Assembly: GCF_900199545.1 (NCBI RefSeq) | Contig: NZ_LT962671.1 | Location: 1,284,814-1,348,813 of the forward strand | From: Raoultibacter massiliensis | GTDB lineage: Bacteria > Actinomycetota > Coriobacteriia > Coriobacteriales > Eggerthellaceae | DNA: 64,000 bases | Reading direction: 5' to 3' | In this document: piece after piece, positions 33,247 through 41,631 of the stretch | Position numbering within the stretch: the stretch's first letter is position 1 | Layout of the letters: each line of letters starts with the position of its first letter | Notes under the pieces: generated by a model | The model's database searches: none | What the model was told of the DNA's origin: nothing | What the model saw: only the letters and a program-made list of their open reading frames with translations | Translations under genes and position numbers: made by a program

Positions 33247-34302
33247 TTATTTCGATCGCATAAGGGTTTGTTTGAGGGCAGTCGGGGTCTCAAGCACCTT
33301 CAGGCATCCGGTAACGACGTTGGTGAGGGCCGTTTCGCTCACCCAAACGGGAATCTCGAGCTTATCGGTCAAGTAGCGGTCGAGGCCCGAAAGCAGGCCG
33401 CCGCCGCCCGTAAGCAAAATGCCGTTCTGAATGATATCCGACGCAAGGTCGGGATTCGTTTTCTTGAACGTTTCCTTGATGTGCACGACCATCTCGTCGA
33501 TGGGCGCCTGCAATGCGGCGCGCACGTCTTCCGATTGGATCGTGACTTCCTTGGGTTGTTCGGTTACCACATCCTGCCCCGAAATGATCATGTCGCGCTC
33601 GCGCCCGTCCTCGAACGGGAGGATGGAGCCGATCTTGATCTTGATGACCTCGGCCGTGCGCTCGCCGATCTTGATGCCCAGCAGATCGCGCAGATGCACG
33701 GCGATCGCCTCGTCCATGCGGTTGCCCGCCAGACGCAGAGACGACGACGTTACGATGCCGCCGAGCGAGATAACCGCCACCTCGGTGGTTCCGCCGCCAA
33801 TGTCGACGACCATGGAGCCCGTCGGTTCGGTCACCGGAAGATCGGCGCCCATCGCCGCAGCCATGGGCTCCTCGATAAGGTACGCCTGTCGAGCACCGGC
33901 CTGGATGGCCGCCTCGAAAACGGCGCGCTTCTCAACGGACGTCGCACCGCACGGAATGCAGATGACGATACGCGGCTTGGCCTGCCATGGGTACTTGCGC
34001 GCCGACGCCTTGCTGATGAACGCCGACAGCATGGCTTCGGTCACATCGTAATCGGCGATCACGCCGTCGCGCAGCGGATGCTCCGCCGAAAACGCGTCGG
34101 GCGTATGGTTGATCATGTTCTTCGCTTCGTGGCCGACCGCTAAAACGCGATGCGTGCTCTTCTCGATGGCAACAACCGAGGGCTCGTTGATAACGATACC
34201 CTCGCCCTTTATGGCGACCAGCGTATTGGCAGTCCCGAGGTCGATGGCCATGTCGGACGACATCTGGCCCCCGAACCCCGAAAACATATCGAAAATGGAC
34301 AT
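33247..34302 (-). CDS. mreB: Rod-shape actin homologue MreB
   Basis: A 351-residue actin-like ATPase. Phosphate 1 motif MAIDLGTANTLVAIKG, phosphate 2 motif MVVDIGGGTTEVAVISLGG and the adenosine motif ILLTGGGGLLSGLD are in order. It polymerises at the membrane and directs cell-wall elongation. ATG 34302 follows AAGGGG by nine bases; the open frame upstream has no signal. It is first in the operon mreB-mreC-mreD-mrdA-rodA, which runs into three further minus-strand genes with tiny gaps or overlaps. Confidence 0.97.
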   Translation of the reverse strand: MSIFDMFSGFGGQMSSDMAIDLGTANTLVAIKGEGIVINEPSVVAIEKSTHRVLAVGHEAKNMINHTPDAFSAEHPLRDGVIADYDVTEAMLSAFISKASARKYPWQAKPRIVICIPCGATSVEKRAVFEAAIQAGARQAYLIEEPMAAAMGADLPVTEPTGSMVVDIGGGTTEVAVISLGGIVTSSSLRLAGNRMDEAIAVHLRDLLGIKIGERTAEVIKIKIGSILPFEDGRERDMIISGQDVVTEQPKEVTIQSEDVRAALQAPIDEMVVHIKETFKKTNPDLASDIIQNGILLTGGGGLLSGLDRYLTDKLEIPVWVSETALTNVVTGCLKVLETPTALKQTLMRSK

Positions 34303-34420
34303 AAAGGCTAACCCCTTTATCAACTTCAAACATGCGAACCTGCATTTTAACACAGGGGTCGATGCGCAGGCGAAAATCCACAGGCGGTACATGCTGCGAT
34401 TGAATCAGGCGAACGCGAAC

Positions 34421-34450
34421 GGGGTCTTTGCCCAGATGGGCAAAGACCCC
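34421..34450. terminator. Strong hairpin after hydBGDA
   Basis: Perfect 13-bp arms GGGGTCTTTGCCC/GGGCAAAGACCCC with a 4-base loop, 26 bases past the hydA stop and 118 bases before mreB. There is no T run on the minus side. It likely separates the hydrogenase and mre transcripts. Confidence 0.7.
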
Positions 34451-34476
34451 GCAATCATCCCGCTTCGGAACAGATG

Positions 34477-35766
34477 CTAATGCACGCTGCAGGACAGGCA
34501 CGGATCGTATGCCCGCACGAGCTTTTCTATCTCGAGCCTGATCGCATCCTCAGAACGCCCCTCGCCTGCGAGTTTTTCCGCAAGCAGGCGCATATCCGCT
34601 TCGAGGTTCGCGACGTTTTGAGCGGTCGGCGTCATGATGGAAGCGCGCACGACCCTGCCCTTTCCATCAAGCGTGAGGTCATGGAACAGCGCGCCGCGAG
34701 GAGCTTCGGTGAACCCGACGCCGCGCCCGGCTTTCACCTCGAACGCAACCGGAGAGCTCGACCCCGGTATCTCATCGGCGGCGAGTTTGCGACAGATGCC
34801 CGCGCATCGGTCGAGCGCATCGACGAGCTCGACCGCCTGCGCGACGTTGTTCATGAAAGGGTTCAGCTCGGGCGGGCGGAGGCCCGCTTTCGCAGCGGCG
34901 ACTTTCGCTCGCGAACTCAGATGCGCCCACGACGCGTTGATTCGGGCAAGCGCCGCGGTCATGTAAGGGGAGCCCGTCTCGCGGACCCGCGCGAACAATG
35001 CACCCGAGTGGGGCACGGCGTATTCCTCGATGCACTCGTCGACATCGTTCGCATCGAACTCGATGCCCGCCTTGAGGAAGCGCGCGGTATCGGCGCACTC
35101 GATCGGATAATAGCCTTCCATAACCATGGCCAGCATGTCGCCGTCGGTAGCGATGTCGGGAACCTCGAAAGAATCGAACAGATCGACCGTCTTGAGCACG
35201 AACGGGATCATCGACTCCATCTTGTCGGCAAGCTCGAGGTATTCGCCCGCACCGATCTCATAGGTGAACCCGCCGACGACCGCCGTAATGGGATGAACGC
35301 TCCTGCCGCCCACCTTCGTGCAGAGCTCGTTTCCGAGCGCCTTCAGGGCAAGAGCCTGCTCGAAGAGCGCCGGATCGCTTTCAGCCAGCGGGAACACGCT
35401 TGGCAGGCCCACGAAATCGGGAGCCGCGAACACGAACAGATGCGTCGCATGGTTCTGCAGATACGATCCGTAGATAAGCAGCTCGCGCAGCGCGCGGGTC
35501 CGCTCGGTCGGCTCGACCCCGAAGATGCGCTCGATGGCCTTGAGATCGGTGACCACGTGACTTGCAGAGCAGATGCCGCAGATGCGCGACGAGATGTAGG
35601 ACACCTCGGAGTACGAGCGGCCCCGCACCATGCTTTCGAACAAGCGAGCCGGTTCGACGACGTTCATCTCGACTGTTTCCACGGCACCGTCTTTGATGAC
35701 CACGTGCACGTTGCCGTGGCCCTCGACGCGGGCGATATGATCGACCTGTATTGAGGTTTTCGTCAT
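34477..35766 (-). CDS. hydA: Sulfhydrogenase-type [NiFe]-hydrogenase large subunit, no C-terminal extension
   Basis: A 429-residue group 3-type catalytic subunit. L1 motif RICGIC is at 61-66. L2 motif DPCLSCSVH is at 421-429 and is the very end of the protein: the stop codon follows His directly. The normal protease-removed tail is absent, so nickel-dependent trimming would not be needed. Other features include HIARVEGHGNVHV at the N-terminus and RGALFHDLTLDGKGRV. It lies last in hydBGDA, six bases after hydD. The complex should couple H2 to NAD(P)H, or reduce S0/polysulfide, in the cytoplasm. Confidence 0.95.
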   Translation of the reverse strand: MTKTSIQVDHIARVEGHGNVHVVIKDGAVETVEMNVVEPARLFESMVRGRSYSEVSYISSRICGICSASHVVTDLKAIERIFGVEPTERTRALRELLIYGSYLQNHATHLFVFAAPDFVGLPSVFPLAESDPALFEQALALKALGNELCTKVGGRSVHPITAVVGGFTYEIGAGEYLELADKMESMIPFVLKTVDLFDSFEVPDIATDGDMLAMVMEGYYPIECADTARFLKAGIEFDANDVDECIEEYAVPHSGALFARVRETGSPYMTAALARINASWAHLSSRAKVAAAKAGLRPPELNPFMNNVAQAVELVDALDRCAGICRKLAADEIPGSSSPVAFEVKAGRGVGFTEAPRGALFHDLTLDGKGRVVRASIMTPTAQNVANLEADMRLLAEKLAGEGRSEDAIRLEIEKLVRAYDPCLSCSVH

Positions 35767-35772
35767 TGCTGC

Positions 35773-36558
35773 CTAGTCCTTCGCTTTCAAGACGGGATTC
35801 GTCTGGTTGAACATCTCGAGCGCCTTGTCGAACGCCTCGACCGACACGCCGTAGCGAGCCACCGACTCGCGCGCCGATTCGAGGTTCGCATCGGGCGAGA
35901 TGCCCCGGCACCCGTTGCACGGGCGTCCCAAATTCACGCAGCGCGCGCCGCAACCGGCCAGCGTCACGAGCCCGAGACACAGCGTGCCCTCGCCGTAGAA
36001 GCAGCCCGTTTCGTTGCGCTTGCAATCTCCGCACATCGTGCGAGTCGTCTGCGTCGCGTTCGATCCGTACAAGGCGCGGGTAAGCGTCTCGATGAACTCG
36101 AACGGGTCGATCGGGCAACACGGCACACGATACTCGACGTCGATGACGCTCGGTACCGATCGCGGGGCTATCATACCGCCGCACGCCTCGGGAACCTCGT
36201 CGTACACCTCGGTCGGACGCATGAGGTGATGAGCCGCCGCCATGCCGGGAATGCCCGCCGTGTTGGCGCACGCCCCTATGGCGATGACCGCCTTGGCTTT
36301 CGCGCGCAGCTCGCGCACGAGCGCCTCGGATTCTTCGGTGGTGACCGCGCCCTCGATGATGGCAACGTCGAAGCCGTCCGGCATCGGCTCGCTCGAAGCA
36401 AGCTGCCAGTAGGTGAGATCTATCTGCCCGAGCACGTCGAGCAGATGGGATTCGACGTTGGTTATTTGCAGCTGGCAGCCGAAGCAGCTGGCCAAACCCA
36501 CGATTACCACGCGAGGCGGCGTGGGCTTCTCGTCGCAGGCTATGCAGTTAGCGCACAT
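35773..36558 (-). CDS. hydD: Sulfhydrogenase-type [NiFe]-hydrogenase small subunit
   Basis: A 261-residue Fe-S subunit. Proximal-cluster cysteines start in LASCFGCQLQI and continue with IGACANTAG and VPCCPIDP. More cysteines, in CGDCKRNETGCFYGEGTLCLGLVT and AGCGARCVNLGRPCNGCRG, bind two further [4Fe-4S] clusters. No Tat signal is present, consistent with a cytoplasmic enzyme. An N-terminal CANCIACDE adds three Cys not needed by the standard clusters. It links the Ni-Fe subunit to the flavin subunit. Confidence 0.94.
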   Translation of the reverse strand: MCANCIACDEKPTPPRVVIVGLASCFGCQLQITNVESHLLDVLGQIDLTYWQLASSEPMPDGFDVAIIEGAVTTEESEALVRELRAKAKAVIAIGACANTAGIPGMAAAHHLMRPTEVYDEVPEACGGMIAPRSVPSVIDVEYRVPCCPIDPFEFIETLTRALYGSNATQTTRTMCGDCKRNETGCFYGEGTLCLGLVTLAGCGARCVNLGRPCNGCRGISPDANLESARESVARYGVSVEAFDKALEMFNQTNPVLKAKD

Positions 36559-36559
36559 A

Positions 36560-37471
36560 TTACATCGACCCCTGGATATTCTTCGCTTCCCAATAATTGA
36601 ACACCGGCCCGTCGATGCAGACGTACTGGTGTCCGATCTGGCAGTGGCCGCACTTGCCCATGCCGCACTTCATGTGACGCTCGAAGCTCACGTAGATATG
36701 ATCGTAGCTGATGCCTTTCTTGCGCATCTCGTCGATGACGAAACGATACATCACCGGCGGACCGCAAATGGCACCGAACGTATTGCCGGCGTCGAGTTCG
36801 AGATGCTCGAACGGCTTGGTCACAAGGCCCACTTCCCCATCCCATGTGTCGTCGGGCACATCGACGGTCAGGTACAGGTCGAAATCCTTGCGATGGCGCC
36901 ACATCTCGAACTGATCGCGAAACATCACTTCGCTCGGGTTCTTCGCCCCGTAGATGATCGTAACCTTGCCGAACTCGCTGCGCTCGTCGTGGATGTTGTT
37001 GATGAGCGAACGCAAAGGCGCGATGCCGAGGCCGCCCGCAACGCAGAGGATGTCGTGACCCTTCATCTCCTCGAAGGGAAAGCCGCGTCCGAACGGACCG
37101 CGCAGTCCGACGATATCGCCGCACTGCATCTTGTGGAGCACTTCGGTGAACTCGCCGGTGCGCCGCACGCACAGCTCGATGAAACCCTGCTTTGAGGGCG
37201 ATCCCGAGATGGAGATGGGCGCCTCGCCCACACCGAAGATGCTCACCTCGACGAACTGCCCGGGCTCGTGGCGAAACGCCTCGCGGACCCGCTCGTCGAT
37301 GAGGCGGAACTCGAAGAGCTTCTCGGTGGGCGTGATCTCGATGATCGAGGTGATGCGCGCAGGCCAGGGCCTGTAGGGATTCGCCGCCATCATCTCTTCG
37401 CCCGTCAGAGGCCGCGCATAGTCGGAAACGGGAGATACATGAACGGTGTTCGCCGCACAGCTATTCGCCAT
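36560..37471 (-). CDS. hydG: Sulfhydrogenase gamma subunit, FAD/NAD(P)-binding with [2Fe-2S] site
   Basis: A 303-residue ferredoxin-reductase-like subunit. The FAD-binding barrel has EPGQFVEVSIFGVGEAPISIS, and the pyridine-nucleotide domain has ILCVAGGLGIAPLRSLIN and FGAICGPPVMYRFV. The C-terminal cysteine set MKCGMGKCGHCQIG...YVC (about 265-285) binds a [2Fe-2S] cluster. It exchanges electrons between NAD(P)H and the Fe-S chain of HydD. It overlaps hydB by 11 bases, and its stop is one base from hydD. Confidence 0.95.
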   Translation of the reverse strand: MANSCAANTVHVSPVSDYARPLTGEEMMAANPYRPWPARITSIIEITPTEKLFEFRLIDERVREAFRHEPGQFVEVSIFGVGEAPISISGSPSKQGFIELCVRRTGEFTEVLHKMQCGDIVGLRGPFGRGFPFEEMKGHDILCVAGGLGIAPLRSLINNIHDERSEFGKVTIIYGAKNPSEVMFRDQFEMWRHRKDFDLYLTVDVPDDTWDGEVGLVTKPFEHLELDAGNTFGAICGPPVMYRFVIDEMRKKGISYDHIYVSFERHMKCGMGKCGHCQIGHQYVCIDGPVFNYWEAKNIQGSM

Positions 37472-38498
37472 CTTCGGCCCCCTTCCTCTCGAAGAACTTG
37501 AGCACCTCGATCGGGTTGATGTTGGCCTTGCACGCCTTCACGCACCTGCCGCAGCCCACGCAGAGCATGCGGTCGTGGTTGGCAAGAAATCCGTTGAGCT
37601 TGTGATACATCCGATGACGCACGCGATTGCGCCCGTTTTCGCGGAAGTTGTGACCGCCTGCGACCAGCGCGAACTGAGGAGCCGTGCAAGCATCCCAGGT
37701 GCGCTCGCGCCTGCCGGTCTTCCCACTGGGATCGAGCGTGTCGCGGATGTCGAAGCAAAAGCACGTGGGGCACACCGCCGAACACGCCGTGCACGAAAGG
37801 CACCGGCCGCCGAGCTCTTCCCAATACGGATCCTTATGGAAGGCGTCCATGAGCATGGCGACTTCCTGGATATCGGGGACATCGCGGTTGAAGCTTTCCT
37901 GGCGCTTGCGGGTGGCGTGACGGAATTCGATGCGGTCTTCGTCGGTTGCCACGCGCGGGTTGCACGCGGCCTCGAGGATGTTCGCCGCTTCAACGCTCGA
38001 TATGCTCACGAGGTATTTGCCGCCGATATCCTGCAAGAACAGATCGTAGCCGAAACGCGCCTCATCGCTGCCCCACAGGTCGCAGAAGCAGTGTTCGCCT
38101 GGCATGCAGGAGATCCCCACGATCAGCGTTGCCTCGCGACGGGCGGTGTAGTACGGATCGGGGTATTTGCCGTCTTTGAACACGAGGTCAAGGCGGTTGA
38201 TGGCATTGATGTCGCACGCGTGCGCCCCGAAGATGACGCGCGGCGTTATCTCGACGGTGTAATCGGTCACCTCGTTTACGGTCGCATCGAATTCGAACAG
38301 CGTCTCCGTCTGCGGAAGGAAGTACTTTTTCGGCGAGACGATCGTCGTATCGTAATCGAGTGCTATCTCATCGGGGCTTTCGATCGCATCAAACACGTAG
38401 CCCCGGCCTCGCTTGACCGGAGCTACGACTTCATACGAATCCATGAAAGCCTGAATGAGTGAGGGAAGCTCTGTCGCGTCGATAACACGATATAGCAT
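37461..38498 (-). CDS. hydB: Sulfhydrogenase beta subunit, [4Fe-4S] electron-transfer protein
   Basis: A 345-residue AsrA/HydB-like protein. The C-terminal region has two ferredoxin-type sets, CLSCTACSAVCPTCFCF (about 234-250) and CVGCGRCVKACKANINP (about 315-331). Extra cysteines, in GAHACDINA and MPGEHCFCDLWG, match the family. Good ribosome binding site GGAGCAGG precedes ATG 38498. It is first in the B-G-D-A order of archaeal sulfhydrogenases (group 3b type). Just upstream of its ribosome binding site is a terminator-like hairpin after ndk. Confidence 0.93.
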   Translation of the reverse strand: MLYRVIDATELPSLIQAFMDSYEVVAPVKRGRGYVFDAIESPDEIALDYDTTIVSPKKYFLPQTETLFEFDATVNEVTDYTVEITPRVIFGAHACDINAINRLDLVFKDGKYPDPYYTARREATLIVGISCMPGEHCFCDLWGSDEARFGYDLFLQDIGGKYLVSISSVEAANILEAACNPRVATDEDRIEFRHATRKRQESFNRDVPDIQEVAMLMDAFHKDPYWEELGGRCLSCTACSAVCPTCFCFDIRDTLDPSGKTGRRERTWDACTAPQFALVAGGHNFRENGRNRVRHRMYHKLNGFLANHDRMLCVGCGRCVKACKANINPIEVLKFFERKGAEDGE

Positions 38499-38516
38499 GC
38501 ACCTGCTCCTCTTCTT

Positions 38517-38541
38517 TCAAAACCCGTTTATGGATAAACGG
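38517..38541 (-). terminator. ndk terminator or attenuator directly before hydB
   Basis: On the minus strand CCGTTTAT CC ATAAACGG followed by GTTTTGAAAG. The hairpin lies 25 bases after the ndk stop, and its 3' end is only about 20 bases before the hydB ATG. Either it ends the ndk transcript, or, since there is almost no room for a promoter downstream, it acts as an attenuator for hydBGDA. Confidence 0.65.
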
Positions 38542-38566
38542 TCCCGTCTGCGCAGGTCCGATTGGC

Positions 38567-38971
38567 TTATGCGAAGAAAATGCCCATCTCGCGCTCAGCC
38601 GACTCGGGCGAGTCAGAACCATGAATGACATTTTCGTCCATAACAAGGCCGAAATCGCCGCGAATCGTGCCGGGGGCCGCATCCGCGGGATTAGTGGCAC
38701 CCATGAGCGAACGGCATTTCGCCACGGCGCCGTCGCCGGAGATGATCATCTTGACGACCGGGCCCGACGTGATGTATTCGATAAGGCCGTTGTAGAACGG
38801 CTTGCCCTCATGCTCGGCGTAGTTTGCAGCCGCCTGCTCGGGGGTCACCATGCCGAGCTCCATGCGCTCGACCGCAAGGCCAGCGCGCTCGAAGCGGTTG
38901 ACGATCTCGCCGATATGCTTGTTCTTCACGCCATCGGGCTTGATCATGATGTAGGTCTTCTGTACTGCCAT
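38567..38971 (-). CDS. ndk: Nucleoside diphosphate kinase
   Basis: A 134-residue enzyme that transfers phosphate from ATP to NDPs. It begins AVQKTYIMIKPDGVKNK, contains AAPGTIRGDFG and the active-site region ENVIHGSDSPESAEREM with the phosphorylated His in NVIHG. Length is typical. GAAAGGAAG precedes ATG 38971; an upstream in-frame extension has no signal. It precedes the hydrogenase operon, separated from it by a hairpin. Confidence 0.97.
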   Translation of the reverse strand: MAVQKTYIMIKPDGVKNKHIGEIVNRFERAGLAVERMELGMVTPEQAAANYAEHEGKPFYNGLIEYITSGPVVKMIISGDGAVAKCRSLMGATNPADAAPGTIRGDFGLVMDENVIHGSDSPESAEREMGIFFA

Positions 38972-39092
38972 GTTCTTCCTTTCGAATGATGCTTCGGGCT
39001 TTCGTTCACACGACGCGGTTCCCCGGCGTCGCAAGACTATGGGGTCAGGCGAGAAGGCGGAGACGCCCGCACACGGCGGCCCCGCCTTTCCG

Positions 39093-40460
39093 TTACTGGT
39101 TTTGAGATGCGAAATACAGCTCGACGTTGGAAATCTTCCAGCCGATGGCATCGCGCACAAGCGATACCTCGTACTGCACATCGCCGCCTTCGGCTGTTTT
39201 AGCCGTCACGTAGGCGGTCGACTCGCTCATGGATTTGTTGATGCCGTCGATGGTTGCACCCGAATCCTGCGTGACCAGGGCGACCATGGATTGCACCTTT
39301 TCTTCGCTCAAATCCTTCGCAAACGCCGATGACGATGCGGCCGAAGGATCGGCGAACAGCTCTTCGATCACGGTTTCCTGGCTCGGGAAGCCGTATCCCT
39401 GCGTAAACAGGAACACGCCCGCCGCAAGGACGATCAGGATGAGCGCGATGAAGAACACGAGGATCTTCAAACCGACGTTGCGGCGCTTGCGATCCTGTTT
39501 GGCAAGGCCCTTCGACCACTGCTCGAGCTCTTCGTCGCTCGCGTTGAAGAAACGATCGTCGGGCGCATAACCGGGCATCACTTCGGCACCGTAGGGCTGC
39601 TCGTTGTAATAGTAGGCATCCTGCGGGGCGGCGCCGTAGGCATACGGGTCGTCGACGGGATATGCAGGCGTTCCGTCGGCGGGAACGTCGAGTCCCGACA
39701 TGTCCGCGCCGATCGGCGACATGATGGCAGTCATCTCGGAGGTGCCGCTTGCAACCTGGCCGACCGCGCGCTGGTAATCGACATTGGCCGAATCGCTCAG
39801 GAAATAAGTCTTGTCGGCAAGAGCCGATTCGAAAGCCGTAACCGCCTTTTGCATCTGCCCGCAGGCGACATACGCCTGGCCGAGGTTTGCGAACAGCTTG
39901 TTCTTCGTTGCCGCAGGCATGTCGAACTGCAAAGCGCTCTCGTAGGATGTCACCGCGTCGGCGGGACGGTCGAGAGCCATGAAGCAGATGCCGAGGTTCA
40001 GAAGTGCTTTCGTCGGATCGGGGTTGCCCTCGTCGAGCGCGGCTTGGCGAAACGCTACGCCGGCTTCAGCCGATTTGCCGAGCTTGAGAAGCGCGCTTCC
40101 CATCGCGGAATACGCTTTGTACGGGGTGTCGTACTTGGCATCGGAAACAGAGATTTCGAAATGCCTGACCGCATCCTCGTAATCATGGAGAGCGGCATAT
40201 GCCATGCCAAGGTTGTAGTTGACCGCGCCAACCGCGTCGTACGTCGAATCGGCAGTCGCCTGGGTGTAGGCATGAAGAGCTTCGTTGTAGTCATCCAGCT
40301 TGACAAGGCAGTTGCCTATCTGATGGTACAGAAGGCCCATCTCCCCCGGCGCCAGCGGATGGCTGACATCCTGCAAACACTGAGTGTAGGCGCCGAGCGC
40401 CGCCTCGTAGTTCTTGGAGGCGTACGCAGATCGAGCCTGCTGGAAAATCTGGTTGTTCAT
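39093..40460 (-). CDS. TPR-repeat single-pass membrane protein
   Basis: A 455-residue protein. TPR-type helical repeats run from about residue 5 to 225, for example QQARSAYASKNYEAALGAYTQCL, HQIGNCLVKLDDYNEALHAYTQA and LGQAYVACGQMQKAVTAFESA. A low-complexity Pro/Tyr/Asp linker follows (about 265-320), then a basic patch KQDRKRRNVGLK, a transmembrane helix (about 340-362) and an external C-terminal domain (about 365-455) resembling DUF4878-like folds. Start ATG 40460 follows AAAGGAAG. The function is unknown. The topology suggests the cytoplasmic TPR part docks a partner while the outer domain senses or binds in the envelope. Confidence 0.8.
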   Translation of the reverse strand: MNNQIFQQARSAYASKNYEAALGAYTQCLQDVSHPLAPGEMGLLYHQIGNCLVKLDDYNEALHAYTQATADSTYDAVGAVNYNLGMAYAALHDYEDAVRHFEISVSDAKYDTPYKAYSAMGSALLKLGKSAEAGVAFRQAALDEGNPDPTKALLNLGICFMALDRPADAVTSYESALQFDMPAATKNKLFANLGQAYVACGQMQKAVTAFESALADKTYFLSDSANVDYQRAVGQVASGTSEMTAIMSPIGADMSGLDVPADGTPAYPVDDPYAYGAAPQDAYYYNEQPYGAEVMPGYAPDDRFFNASDEELEQWSKGLAKQDRKRRNVGLKILVFFIALILIVLAAGVFLFTQGYGFPSQETVIEELFADPSAASSSAFAKDLSEEKVQSMVALVTQDSGATIDGINKSMSESTAYVTAKTAEGGDVQYEVSLVRDAIGWKISNVELYFASQNQ

Positions 40461-40507
40461 CTGCTTCCTTTGAGTGTCGTTTGTTCGAGCCGCCGAGCAA
40501 GCCGGTC

Positions 40508-41041
40508 TTACGCGTTGGCGTTCTCGATTTCGATGCCCTCGATCACATCGCCCACACGCAGCTGAGCGATAACGTCTTTGCCTTCGATGGTCTGCCCGAA
40601 CACGGTGTAGCCCGAGTCGAGCGAATGCTGCGGCCCGAGGCACAGATAGAACTGCGACCCTGCGGAGTTCGGATCCTGAGAGCGGGCCATGGCAAGCGCG
40701 CCATCCTCATGGACGTTATTGGGGTTGGTGGAGAACTCCTCTTTGATGGAATAGCCGGGGTTGCCCGTGCCGAGTCCCGCAAACGGGTTTCCCTCGGCGG
40801 CTTTCACCTGATCGGTATCCAGATCGCGCGTTTTGGGGCATCCGCCCTGAATCACGAAGCCGGGAACGTAACGGTGGAATTTCAGGTTGTCGTAAAAGCC
40901 CTTCTGCGCAAGCTCGACGAAATTGCCCACATGAATCGGAGCATCCTTACCCGCAAGCTGGACGCGGATATCGCCCTTGGATGTTTTGATGACGGCGATC
41001 TCCTCGCCTGAGGGCTGATACTCGGGAGTATATAACGCCAT
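40508..41041 (-). CDS. Cyclophilin-type peptidyl-prolyl isomerase
   Basis: A 177-residue cytoplasmic cyclophilin: IHVGNFVELAQKGFYDNLKFHRYVPGFVIQGGCP, NNVHEDGALAMARSQDPNSAGSQFYLCLG and YTVFGQTIEGKDVI are the conserved active-site segments. ATG 41041 follows GAAGGAGCC; the frame extends upstream without a signal. No signal peptide is present. It catalyses cis-trans isomerisation of prolyl peptide bonds in folding. Confidence 0.95.
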   Translation of the reverse strand: MALYTPEYQPSGEEIAVIKTSKGDIRVQLAGKDAPIHVGNFVELAQKGFYDNLKFHRYVPGFVIQGGCPKTRDLDTDQVKAAEGNPFAGLGTGNPGYSIKEEFSTNPNNVHEDGALAMARSQDPNSAGSQFYLCLGPQHSLDSGYTVFGQTIEGKDVIAQLRVGDVIEGIEIENANA

Positions 41042-41487
41042 GGTATGGCTCCTTCTCACATCGCTTCGGTCCATGCGCGAACGATACCCCGTATCGGACG
41101 CAAGACCTTGGATTTCAACATACACGAAAGGAGATTTTAGCAGGTAAGTGCAGAACCTGTCCAAAAACCTTACATTTCGACTTCAAAACCACACCCGATC
41201 TTGAGGCAAAAGGTTTTGGCTAGACGCAACGGAGCGCTTCGGATGAGCCCTTCTCCCGAAAAATCGCCTGGAAATGGCGGTCAAGGCACGCTTCCGTCGA
41301 AAAAACGCGCCGTTTCAGACGTTTTCGAGCGCCCCTTGGCGGCTCGGCATTTCGCGACCTGCGCAAACGTCGGCAAGCGTTCAGGCAGAGCGCTGCGAAG
41401 GCGACAGAAGCTTGCATTGGCCGCCATACGAAAGCGCTTTTGCGGGTGAAGAACCCAGATGTTCGCAAAGAAGCAGGAGAATTGAAC
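41042..41487. other. 446-base region without a recognised gene
   Basis: It lies between the cyclophilin start and tRNA-Arg. The first 100 bases include AT-rich sequence suitable for the cyclophilin promoter. The rest has several overlapping short frames but none with a ribosome binding site and recognisable protein. GC content and codon patterns do not point to a degraded gene I can name. Confidence 0.4.
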
Positions 41488-41563
41488 TGGTGCCCTTGAC
41501 AGGATTCGAACCTGCGGCTTTCTGCTCCGGAGGCAGACGCTCTATCCCCTGAGCTACAAGGGC
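41488..41563 (-). tRNA. tRNA-Arg (anticodon CCG)
   Basis: A 76-base gene with CCA encoded. Acceptor stem GCCCTTG/CAAGGGC, D arm GCTCAGGGGATAGAGC, anticodon loop CTCCGGA with CCG, T arm with TTCGAAT, and discriminator A. It reads the CGG codon. Confidence 0.97.
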
Positions 41564-41631
41564 ACGAGACCAGATTATACGCTATTATGTCCCAATCATA
41601 AAAACAAGTTTTAGAGAATTCACAGGACCCC

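Noticed and set aside
34477..34520. hydA truncated by a sequencing error at its stop
   Set aside because: Reading past the stop gives no plausible tail (HLFRSG), so a natural end at His is more likely.
38517..38541. Riboswitch for hydBGDA
   Set aside because: Only a single short hairpin is present; no aptamer-like conserved elements fit in the 67-base gap.
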